Shown here in pieces: positions 17,732-24,818 of a DNA stretch of 64,000 nucleotides; within the stretch, counting starts at the first letter, position 1; each line of letters starts with the position of its first letter. Position numbers and translations under genes: made by a program. Below the pieces are notes generated by a model. It was not told the DNA's origin. It worked only from the letters and a program-made list of their open reading frames with translations, and searched no databases. The stretch is from JAICMB01 sp035295125 (GTDB taxonomy: Bacteria; Acidobacteriota; Terriglobia; Bryobacterales; Bryobacteraceae): assembly GCA_035295125.1 (NCBI GenBank), contig DATGJP010000088.1, positions 1 to 64,000 on the forward strand, written 5' to 3'.

Positions 17732-18652
17732 CTAGGGTCGATCCTGTACGCCGCCTGAGATACAAAAAAGTGTCCGCGAGAGTCCCGTCTCCAACGGAAC
17801 CGGATCGCGGAAATCCAGCTCCGCGCGGAACCGCGCCGTGGAAACCAGCATATGTTGCTTCAGGTTGTACGGCATCCGCAGTTCTTCCGGCACCTCCGAA
17901 TCCGAGCACGTTACCACCTGCCCGCGCCACCCAAAGGACCTCCCCAACGCCTCAGCGCGTTCCTTCGAAGTGGGCACATCAGATTCGCCAATGTTGTAAA
18001 TGCGCCTTGCGGTTCGTCCATCACACGCAGCCAAAGCAATCGCATCGGCGACATTCTCGACATAACCGTGAGTCCACCGCCAGGCCGCCTGGTCCTCGCC
18101 CATGGGAATGGTCGGCTCGCCTGCCATCATCCGCTTCACCCACGGACGAAAAATCACGTGCCGGTCTCCTGGCCCGTAAACCTTCGGCAGCCGTAGTACG
18201 CAAGCCGGAAGCCCCGCATTCATCACCGTCCGCTCCACCAGGATTTTTTCGTAATCGCCGCCGTAAGGGTGCAGCTTGGTCCGTAACGGCGACTCTTCGT
18301 CAATCGGCACAGGCTCCAATGACCCCGGCTCGAATCCGGAGAATACACCATACGCGCGGTACACATCGCCGCTCGAAAGCACCACCATCTTCGCGGTTCG
18401 CCCCCGAAACAGCCGCACCGCCGTCACGGCATCCTGCTCGGTCAACGCATAGACGTGAATTACCACGTCGGCTTCGATCCCGTGATCCTCCGGCAAGGAA
18501 CTGATATCGGCATGGACATGTCGTACCGCATCCGATAACTCGGCCTCCATTCCCCCGCGATGGAGGACCGTGACGTGGTGGCCGCTCTCCAAAAGCCGCC
18601 GCACGATATGCGGTCCGATGAACCCGGTTCCACCGATCACAAGCGCGCGCAT
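17732..18652 (-). CDS. NAD-dependent epimerase/dehydratase family protein
   Basis: 306 residues of the extended SDR class. The N-terminal Rossmann motif is MRALVIGGTGFIGPHIVRRL; further marks are VVLSSGDVYRAYG, the segment HPYGGDYEKILVER where the usual YxxxK would lie (spacing looks atypical), LRLPKVYGPGDRH and WTHGYVENVADAIALA, typical of nucleotide-sugar or isoprenoid-type epimerases without a clear substrate. It has its own terminator downstream and a pair of palindromes just before its start (18662-18697), so it is probably a single-gene unit under a dedicated regulator. Confidence 0.85.
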   Translation of the reverse strand: MRALVIGGTGFIGPHIVRRLLESGHHVTVLHRGGMEAELSDAVRHVHADISSLPEDHGIEADVVIHVYALTEQDAVTAVRLFRGRTAKMVVLSSGDVYRAYGVFSGFEPGSLEPVPIDEESPLRTKLHPYGGDYEKILVERTVMNAGLPACVLRLPKVYGPGDRHVIFRPWVKRMMAGEPTIPMGEDQAAWRWTHGYVENVADAIALAACDGRTARRIYNIGESDVPTSKERAEALGRSFGWRGQVVTCSDSEVPEELRMPYNLKQHMLVSTARFRAELDFRDPVPLETGLSRTLFCISGGVQDRP

Positions 18653-18661
18653 GACCTCAAT

Positions 18662-18697
18662 CCTATCCGATCGGATAGGGACTATCTATTCAGATAG
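18662..18697. promoter_or_regulatory. Two tandem palindromes, probable operator
   Basis: CCTATCCGATCGGATAGG at 18662-18679 is a perfect 18-base palindrome. CTATCTATTCAGATAG at 18682-18697 is a second palindrome with the same outer half-sites (CTATC/GATAG). Their centres are 19 bases apart, close to two helix turns, and they begin ten bases upstream of the epimerase ATG. No regulator gene that might bind them is seen nearby. Confidence 0.55.
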
Positions 18698-18849
18698 GCT
18701 AAGCAGGCTACCTCAAGTCAAAACTCAGCAATTCACCCTAGTAATATCAATGACTTACCATCAGGTGTTTCGCTTAGAGCAATGGTACGAAGGTTGCACT
18801 CCATAAGGCGGCTGGCAAAGCCAAATTCGAAAAGAAGGAGAAAGCGAAA

Positions 18850-18906
18850 ATGAAGGTCAGAACAAACGTAAAGGCCGGCGGCGCTGTTTGGGGCACAATC
18901 GCCTAA
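18850..18906 (+). CDS. Very short peptide gene, 18 residues, MKVRTNVKAGG-type
   Basis: ATG at 18850 follows AAGGAG by nine bases and opens an 18-codon frame, MKVRTNVKAGGAVWGTIA, ending in TAA. The peptide is basic and ends with Gly, Trp and small residues. I recall short bacterial peptides with TNVKAG motifs but know no function; this recollection needs a search. It is followed 59 bases later by a second, secreted peptide gene and then a strong terminator, so the two may form a small transcript of their own. Could be a leader peptide, a signal or a modified peptide precursor. Confidence 0.5.
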   Translation: MKVRTNVKAGGAVWGTIA

Positions 18907-18965
18907 CAGACAGACGACGACGTCGCAGGGTGAGAAGCCAAGTAAGAAGAGAGGGACAAAACAAG

Positions 18966-19118
18966 ATGCGTAAACTGATGTTTGTTGCGTGTTCGATGTT
19001 CGTATTGGCGCTCGGTATTGGCAGTTCGTTCGCGACGCCAACCATCAGCCCCTGCGCCGTAGCCCATACGCCGGGACCAGTGCCGGATCCCTGGGGTCCA
19101 GGCGGCAAAGCGGCATAG
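18966..19118 (+). CDS. Short secreted peptide precursor, 50 residues
   Basis: ATG at 18966 with GAGAGGG ten bases upstream. The product has a clear signal peptide (MRKLMFVACSMFVLALGIGSS, cleavage likely after FA) and a mature part of about 27 residues rich in Pro and Gly with one Cys: TPTISPCAVAHTPGPVPDP then WGPGGKAA. No family recognised. It is followed after 29 bases by a perfect rho-independent terminator. A longer in-frame start (18888) gives an arginine-rich extension that overlaps the first peptide gene and is unlikely. Confidence 0.55.
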   Translation: MRKLMFVACSMFVLALGIGSSFATPTISPCAVAHTPGPVPDPWGPGGKAA

Positions 19119-19147
19119 GATCCGTGGCAGTTGGCCTAAGAATTTTT

Positions 19148-19189
19148 GGAAATCCAGCGGATGTTATAATCCCCGCTGGATTTCCTTTT
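19148..19189 (+). terminator. Perfect 13-bp terminator directly before an ADOP start codon
   Basis: GGAAATCCAGCGG (19148-19160) pairs perfectly with CCGCTGGATTTCC (19173-19185), loop of 12 bases, then TTTT. The ADOP ATG is at 19191, two bases past the T-run. The loop contains TATAAT (19165-19170), a consensus -10 box, so the same element may both end the peptide transcript and start the permease transcript. Confidence 0.75.
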
Positions 19190-19190
19190 C

Positions 19191-21629
19191 ATGTACGTAG
19201 TATGGAACGATGTCCGCTATGCCCTGCGGATGCTTGCGAGGAGCCCAGGATCAACGGCCGTAGCGCTGTTTGCCCTGGCTTTGGGGATCGGAGCGAATAC
19301 CGCCATTTTCAGTGTGGTGAATGGCGTTCTTCTCCGTCCGTTGCCCTACCCGCAGCCCGATCGCTTGGCGATTCTGTGGGAAACGCAGCCCAGCAAGGGC
19401 ATTCGCGATTTTCCCGCGTCGCCTCCCGATTACAGAGACTGGCTGGACCGAAGCCGTTCCTTCGAACAAATTGCAGCCTTCCGTGAACATCCCTCTGTTC
19501 TGACCGGCGGCGCCTTGCCCGAAAGGCTTGACGCCGCTTCTCTTACCCCGGCTTGCTTTCAACTCCTGGGCGCTCAAGCGCAACATGGCCGTTTGTTCCT
19601 TCCCGAAGAGGATCAGCCCGGGCACAACCACGTCGCAGTTCTTAGCTATGGCCTTTGGCAGCGCCGGTTTGGAGGCGATACGGGAATCGTCGGCCGGTCC
19701 CTCGACCTGGACGGTGGGAGTTACTCCATAGTCGGGGTGATGTCCCCTGGTTTCAAGCTCCTCGATACGACCTCGGAAATCTGGGTCCCCTACACTCTCG
19801 ATTCCAAAGAGCTTTCCGAGGAAAACCGCGGCTACAAAACCCTTCGGGTGATCGCGCGGCTGCGATCCGGCGTGACTCTGGAACAGGCCGCCGCCGAAAT
19901 GCAGAGTATCGCTGCGGTCATCGAGCACCAGCATGCCGACGTTAACGGCGGCTGGAGCGCCACAGCGACGCTGCTCCGTGAGCAACTCGTCGGCGATACC
20001 CGTCCGACGTTGTACACCCTTATAGGAGCCGTTGCCTTTGTCCTGTTAATAGCCTGCTCTAACGTTGCGAACCTGCTGCTCGTTCGCGCCAGCGCCCGTC
20101 AGAAGGAAATCGCGATCCGGGCGGCGCTCGGAGCAAGCCATTGGCGGATCATCCGCCAGGTTATGTCGGAAAGCCTGCTGCTGTCGTTGACCGGAGCCGC
20201 TTTGGGGCTGGTGCTTGCCCGGCTGGCATTGCCGGTCCTCTTACGACTCAGTCCCGGAAACATACCGCGAGGCGATGAAATCACACTGGATTTACGCGTC
20301 ATGGCGTTCACGTTCGCGGTTTCGATTGCGGCAGCCCTGATTTCTGGTTCTGTCCCTGCAATCATCGCTGTACGCGCACAACTGAATGAAGTACTTAAAG
20401 CGGCTGGGCGCACCTCGATGGCCAGCGTCCGCACGCGGAGACTACGCAATTTCCTGGTGGTTTCCCAGGTCGCATTTTCGGTGGCGTTGCTAATCGGAGC
20501 AGGCCTGATGATCCGCAGCCTGCTCCTGCTTCAGAGCGTCAATCCCGGGTTTCGTACTGATCACGTCATTACGATGCAGTTGGCGCTGCCGGATACCAGG
20601 TATGAAGGGCTTCACGTGGCCCAGTTCTACCGGCAGTTGCTCGATCGGCTCCAGCCGTTGCCCGTTCTTCAATACGCCGCCGTAGCGCGGAATCTGCCTT
20701 TAGGCGGTGGCGACAACAGCCTGAATTTCGAGATTGCGAACCGCCCGGCCCAAGCGAGCGGCGACCAGCCTCGGGCGCGATATCGCGCGGTGAGCTCAGA
20801 TTACTTTTCAGCGCTGGGCATCCCTCTGATTAAAGGACGCTGCTTTCAACCTTCTGATTCGGAAGCATCGCAAAGCGTGGTCATAATAAACGACTTAATG
20901 GCTCGGAGATTCTGGCCCAACGACGACCCGATCGGCCGCCGGATGAAGGCTGGTTTTTCGGAGGCTCCCTGGAGCACGATCATTGGTGTGGTCGGCAACG
21001 TGAAGTGGGCCGGATTGGATGCCGAAACTAACCCCGAAATGTACTACTCGTTTCAGCAGGTGCCACCCACCCTGATGTCATTCGTCGAAGGGTCCATGGC
21101 CGTCATCCTACGAACCCACGGCGACCCGTCCTCGGTGATCAAGTCAGTCCGTGAGCAGGCCCATGCGCTTGATCCCGACCAGCCGGTCTTCCGGGTCCGG
21201 ACCATGGAGGACCTCGTTCACGGTTCAGTCGCGAAACCGCGCTTCCGGGCAACGCTGGTCACGATTTTTGCTGCCGTCGCGCTGGCGCTGGCGGTGGTCG
21301 GGCTTTATGGCGTCATTTCCTATTCCGTAAGTCAACGCTCGAACGAGATGGGCGTCCGCGCGGCGCTCGGTGCGGGAAAACGGGATCTGCTGCAGTTAGT
21401 CCTGGGTGAGGGAACCCGGCTGGCTCTCGCCGGCGTTCTGATAGGTCTGGCCATCGGTTATCCCCTGGCGCGAAGCGTTCAGCGGCTCCTCTACGGCGTT
21501 CGTGCTTACGATCCGATCACGTTCCTTGCTATTCCGCTGCTGCTCCTCGTTGTGGCTCTGTTGGCGACTGCGGTCCCGGCACTCCGCGCGACCCGCACCG
21601 ATCCGTCGGCCGCCCTCCGCTACGAATGA
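19191..21629 (+). CDS. ADOP-type ABC transporter permease (MacB-like)
   Basis: 812 residues: start MYVVWNDVRYALRMLARSPG, helix near 20-45 (ALFALALGIGANTAIFSVVNG), periplasmic core, FtsX block near 280-400 (LIACSNVANLLLVRASARQKEIAIRAALGAS), second core, second FtsX block (YGVISYSVSQRSNEMGVRAALGAGK), end RTDPSAALRYE. It lacks the prefix domain. No Shine-Dalgarno can exist before it because the terminator hairpin and T-run reach to two bases from the ATG; translation may be leaderless or depend on unfolding. Its stop overlaps the next gene's start (ATGA). Confidence 0.9.
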   Translation: MYVVWNDVRYALRMLARSPGSTAVALFALALGIGANTAIFSVVNGVLLRPLPYPQPDRLAILWETQPSKGIRDFPASPPDYRDWLDRSRSFEQIAAFREHPSVLTGGALPERLDAASLTPACFQLLGAQAQHGRLFLPEEDQPGHNHVAVLSYGLWQRRFGGDTGIVGRSLDLDGGSYSIVGVMSPGFKLLDTTSEIWVPYTLDSKELSEENRGYKTLRVIARLRSGVTLEQAAAEMQSIAAVIEHQHADVNGGWSATATLLREQLVGDTRPTLYTLIGAVAFVLLIACSNVANLLLVRASARQKEIAIRAALGASHWRIIRQVMSESLLLSLTGAALGLVLARLALPVLLRLSPGNIPRGDEITLDLRVMAFTFAVSIAAALISGSVPAIIAVRAQLNEVLKAAGRTSMASVRTRRLRNFLVVSQVAFSVALLIGAGLMIRSLLLLQSVNPGFRTDHVITMQLALPDTRYEGLHVAQFYRQLLDRLQPLPVLQYAAVARNLPLGGGDNSLNFEIANRPAQASGDQPRARYRAVSSDYFSALGIPLIKGRCFQPSDSEASQSVVIINDLMARRFWPNDDPIGRRMKAGFSEAPWSTIIGVVGNVKWAGLDAETNPEMYYSFQQVPPTLMSFVEGSMAVILRTHGDPSSVIKSVREQAHALDPDQPVFRVRTMEDLVHGSVAKPRFRATLVTIFAAVALALAVVGLYGVISYSVSQRSNEMGVRAALGAGKRDLLQLVLGEGTRLALAGVLIGLAIGYPLARSVQRLLYGVRAYDPITFLAIPLLLLVVALLATAVPALRATRTDPSAALRYE

Positions 21630-22777
21630 AGCGGAGTGTCTTCGATGTAATCATTCTGGGCGCGGGCGCGGCCGGGCTGATGTGCGCCATCGAAGCTGGA
21701 AAGCGCGGCCGCCGCGTCGCCGTTCTCGAACGTGCCGACCGCATCGGCAAGAAAATCCTGATTTCAGGGGGCGGGCGCTGCAATTTCACGAACCTGCACT
21801 GCCGGCCCGAGAACTTCATTTCATCGAACCCGCATTTCGTGAAGTCGGCGCTGGCACGCTACACGCCCGCCGATTTCATCGCGCTCGTCGAGCGGCATCG
21901 GATCCGGTACCACGAGAAGACGCTCGGCCAGCTCTTCTGCGACGGCTCTGCGAGCGAGATCACGAGGCTGCTGGAAGAGGAATGCCGGACAGCCGGCGTA
22001 CAGATCTTCACCCGGACCCAGGTTCAGGAGGTCCGGCGGCCCGAGCGCTTCGTTGTTCAAACGCCCGAGGCCGAGTTCGAATCGGAAGCGCTGGTTGTGG
22101 CCACTGGCGGCCTTTCAATTCCGAAAATGGGCGCGACCGGGTTTGGCTACGAACTGGCCCGACAGTTCGGAGTCGCCATCCGCGAGTGCCGTCCAGCGTT
22201 GGTCCCGCTGACGTTCAATCCCGACGATTGCAGCCAGTACTGCGATCTCGCAGGGGTTTCCTCCGACGTGATCGCGTCGTTCGCCAAACAGCATTTCCGC
22301 GAAAAGATGTTGATCACGCATCGCGGTCTCAGCGGTCCGGCAATTCTGCAGATATCGTCCTACTGGAGGCCCGGAGATCCGATCGCGATCGATCTGGCCC
22401 CCGGGATCGAGATCACGACCCGGGTGCGCGACCTGAAATCAGCCCGGACCGCAATCCGGACGGCGCTGCCCCATCGCTTTGCCGATCGCTGGCTCGAGTT
22501 GCACGTTCCGCCCCGCTGGAATGCCCTTTCCATCACAGCGCTCGAACGGCTGGTGCATCACTGGGAGGTCACGCCATCCGGCACTGAAGGTTACGACAAG
22601 GCCGAAGTCACCGCGGGCGGCATCGATACGAGCGAACTGTCCGCCAAAAACCTGGAAAGCCGCCGGGTGCCCGGGTTGTTTTTCATCGGCGAGGTTGTCG
22701 ATGTTACCGGTCACCTTGGCGGCTTTAATTTCCAATGGGCCTGGGCGTCGGGCTTTTGCGCCGGACGCTCAGTTTGA
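21626..22777 (+). CDS. HI0933/YhiN-like FAD-dependent flavoprotein
   Basis: 383 residues. FAD-binding GxGxxG is VIILGAGAAGLMCAIEAGKRG; the second family mark is GKKILISGGGRCNFTN, highly typical of HI0933-like proteins; later come VVATGGLSIPKMGATGFGY, HRGLSGPAILQISSYW and the C-terminal FIGEVVDVTGHLGGFNFQWAWASG. The family is a predicted NAD(P)/FAD oxidoreductase without settled reaction. The start overlaps the ADOP stop as ATGA, so the two are co-translated, though a functional link is not obvious. Confidence 0.93.
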   Translation: MKRSVFDVIILGAGAAGLMCAIEAGKRGRRVAVLERADRIGKKILISGGGRCNFTNLHCRPENFISSNPHFVKSALARYTPADFIALVERHRIRYHEKTLGQLFCDGSASEITRLLEEECRTAGVQIFTRTQVQEVRRPERFVVQTPEAEFESEALVVATGGLSIPKMGATGFGYELARQFGVAIRECRPALVPLTFNPDDCSQYCDLAGVSSDVIASFAKQHFREKMLITHRGLSGPAILQISSYWRPGDPIAIDLAPGIEITTRVRDLKSARTAIRTALPHRFADRWLELHVPPRWNALSITALERLVHHWEVTPSGTEGYDKAEVTAGGIDTSELSAKNLESRRVPGLFFIGEVVDVTGHLGGFNFQWAWASGFCAGRSV

Positions 22778-23290
22778 ATCGTCGCGGTCGTCTTTATCTT
22801 TATCGCTGTTCTTCCAGCCCTGCTTCTCGGCGGATTTTATGGGATCCGCGAGCCATCGTTGCAGGCCCTCCGGATCCAGTTTGAGCTGAATCACGGTCGC
22901 TTCGTTAGGCTCAAGGGTGGTCAACAGCAGCTTGCAATCGTGTCCGTCCGTGCGCATCCAGATCAAGGTCAACTCGTTATTTCGATTGGACCGGACCTGA
23001 ACGAACGGTTTCCACGGCTCACCAATTGCCTGCCGGATCTTGACGGCGACGTTCTGGCCGGAGCCGTCGTGACTGCCAAGGTCTTCGAAAATCGCCATAT
23101 CGATATGTTTGGCGCCCGCCGGGTGGGCCACATAGGTGACCGCGTTCACCAGGCCGAACAGCGGGATATGCATGGGTTTCGTGTTGAATTCATCGGAAAT
23201 CGCCTGCACGATTGCCTTGAACTCCCGGTCGGCAGCGTATCCGGTTGGGCCGCTCAGAGCGGCGAGGAGCAACAGCGTTGCGTAGCGCAT
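22769..23290 (-). CDS. Secreted protein of unknown function in the sigma-factor operon
   Basis: 173 residues with a signal peptide (MRYATLLLLAALSGPTGYA). The mature protein resembles in outline its upstream neighbour: a domain with HIDMAIFEDLG, WKPFVQVRSNRNNELTLIWMRTDGHDCKLLLTTLEPNEATVIQL and an acidic-basic tail ending KDKDDRDDSN. The phrase on reading out an R(S/N)...E...I(W/Y) segment is shared with DUF4252-like proteins, so it is probably a diverged relative. It starts one base past the stop of the DUF4252-like gene and ends nine bases inside the convergent flavoprotein gene. Confidence 0.72.
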   Translation of the reverse strand: MRYATLLLLAALSGPTGYAADREFKAIVQAISDEFNTKPMHIPLFGLVNAVTYVAHPAGAKHIDMAIFEDLGSHDGSGQNVAVKIRQAIGEPWKPFVQVRSNRNNELTLIWMRTDGHDCKLLLTTLEPNEATVIQLKLDPEGLQRWLADPIKSAEKQGWKNSDKDKDDRDDSN

Positions 23291-23291
23291 G

Positions 23292-23840
23292 TCAGTTCTC
23301 CTTGGAGCCGGTCTTATCTCTGCCGATATTCACGTCCAGCCGCGGGATGCCGAAGTTGCCGCCGAGATCGCGCAGGTCTTCGGGCCGCAGCGTGCCCACG
23401 ATATTCACGAAGGTCAGCTCCTTCGGCTCGGCCACAATCACCACGAGCCCACCGATCTTCTCGCCATCATGTTTGATGTACACCTCGCAATTCTCCCCGT
23501 TGCGATGGCTCCTCACCCCGACAATTCGCGACCACCCCGGCGTGTGCAACTGGTTGCGGACGAACTCGACATCCGCCTCGTTGTAGGCGCCTTTCTCGTC
23601 GAACTCGAAGCTCTTGACGTAGACGCCCTGCAGCCCGGCCACGAGCTTCTTGACCTTCGCTTCGTCCTTGTCCTTATCCGACAGGAACCTGGACGCGAGC
23701 TGGAGCAGCGACGAATCCAGCGTTACGTCGACCGTCTCGTCGGCCTTGTCCGCCAGCTTATCCAAGCCTGGCGGAAACTTGATTTCCTGCGCGGCCACCA
23801 ACGGCGCGATCGCCAGGAATATTAACAATGCGCGTTTCAT
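23292..23840 (-). CDS. DUF4252-like secreted protein
   Basis: 182 residues with a signal peptide (MKRALLIFLAIAPLVAAQ). The mature part carries LQLASRFLSDKDKDEAKVKKLVAGLQGVYVKSFEFD, then GWSRIVGVRSHRNGENCEVYIKHDGEKIGGLVVIVAEPKELTFVNIVGTL, which matches the layout of DUF4252 domain proteins (often exported, near ECF sigma/anti-sigma genes in Bacteroidetes and Acidobacteria). No enzymatic motif. Third gene of the ECF operon. Confidence 0.8.
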   Translation of the reverse strand: MKRALLIFLAIAPLVAAQEIKFPPGLDKLADKADETVDVTLDSSLLQLASRFLSDKDKDEAKVKKLVAGLQGVYVKSFEFDEKGAYNEADVEFVRNQLHTPGWSRIVGVRSHRNGENCEVYIKHDGEKIGGLVVIVAEPKELTFVNIVGTLRPEDLRDLGGNFGIPRLDVNIGRDKTGSKEN

Positions 23841-23867
23841 ATACGAACCTTTCTCCCACCTGTCCCG

Positions 23868-24185
23868 TTACAATTCATTCGTTGCTGTCTGCACTTTATG
23901 CTGGATCTTCTCGAGCTTCACCCGCGTCACCTTGAGAGCGAGCTGCAGGCGGGCCTTGGCTTCCAGCCCCGCGGCCCGCTCAGCGTCGGCCCTCCGATGC
24001 TGCCAGACTACGGCCGCGAGAACGAGGGCCGCCGCCACAGGAACAGTCGCCCACCTCAACCGCTCCCACCAGGTCCTCCGTGCCGTTTGTTGAGCCGCCA
24101 CGGCGGCGAGAACCTTAGCTTCAAACCATGGCGACGGATCTTTCCGCGCCAGTGCACGTCGTAATTGTTGCTCCAGATCGTCCAT
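23868..24185 (-). CDS. One-TM protein, probable anti-sigma factor
   Basis: 105 residues: a charged cytoplasmic N-terminus (MDDLEQQLRRALARKDPSPWFEAKVLAAV), one transmembrane helix near 47-62 (TVPVAAALVLAAVVWQ) and a coiled-coil-like periplasmic C-terminus (LQLALKVTRVKLEKIQHKVQ). It lacks the HxxxCxxC zinc motif of ZAS-type anti-sigmas. Its start overlaps the sigma factor stop (TAATG), the position where anti-sigma genes sit; that is the main argument for the role. Confidence 0.65.
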   Translation of the reverse strand: MDDLEQQLRRALARKDPSPWFEAKVLAAVAAQQTARRTWWERLRWATVPVAAALVLAAVVWQHRRADAERAAGLEAKARLQLALKVTRVKLEKIQHKVQTATNEL

Positions 24186-24730
24186 TACCGTACTTCCCCC
24201 ATGCTGCGATCGATTTTGTCCCGCAGCAACGCCAGCGAGCGGTGTAGATGACTCTTCACCGTTCCCAGCGGCATGTCCATCACTTTGGCTATCTCTTCCG
24301 GCATCAATTCTTCCTGATACCGCAGGATAATGATCATCCGCGCCTTCTCAGGTAAACCCGAAATCAGCGCCCTCAGTTTGCGGCTCATCAACACGTCTTC
24401 GTGATCGTCCGTCGACGATGGCTCCGGCGCGCTGTCCAGCGAAACCGCCATCCGTAGTTTCCGTTTCCGGATGTAGTCGATGCAGCGATTCGTCGTCACT
24501 TTCCGTAGCCAGTAGGTCACATGCGCTTCGCTCTCCAGTTCGTTTAAACGCCGGTACAACTCCAGGAACACCTCTTGCGCAAGTTCCTCGGCGACGGCCC
24601 GGTCGCGCAGGGAATGGAAAGCGATGCTGAATACCATCGACTGGTTGGCGCGCAACAGTTCAGCAAAGTCCCGGGTCGAATGCTTCTCGTCGGGTTTCGG
24701 CTGTTCCGTCCTTTGGGCCGCCGTTTTCAT
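24185..24730 (-). CDS. ECF RNA polymerase sigma factor
   Basis: 181 residues. Region 2 is visible as FAELLRANQSMVFSIAFHSL, RAVAEELAQEVFLELYRRL and YWLRKVTTNRCIDYIRKRK; region 4 as ISGLPEKARMIIILRYQEELMPEEIAKVMDMPLGTVKSHLHRSLALLRDKI. The family redirects RNA polymerase to a small regulon, often its own operon. It is first in a four-gene minus-strand operon with a one-TM protein and two secreted proteins, overlapping the next gene. The signal sensed is unknown. Confidence 0.93.
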   Translation of the reverse strand: MKTAAQRTEQPKPDEKHSTRDFAELLRANQSMVFSIAFHSLRDRAVAEELAQEVFLELYRRLNELESEAHVTYWLRKVTTNRCIDYIRKRKLRMAVSLDSAPEPSSTDDHEDVLMSRKLRALISGLPEKARMIIILRYQEELMPEEIAKVMDMPLGTVKSHLHRSLALLRDKIDRSMGEVR

Positions 24731-24818
24731 CCTTCTATCTGCTAATACGTGACTTGCCGGCCGGAGGAGGCAGAAAAATTGCCCTGAGCGCCGGCCCCGC
24801 CGGATAATGGAGGATTAC

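Noticed and set aside
21502..22587. Plus-strand frame of 361 codons over the ADOP end and flavoprotein
   Set aside because: Shifted frame of the HI0933-like gene, rich in Arg and Pro as typical for shadows.
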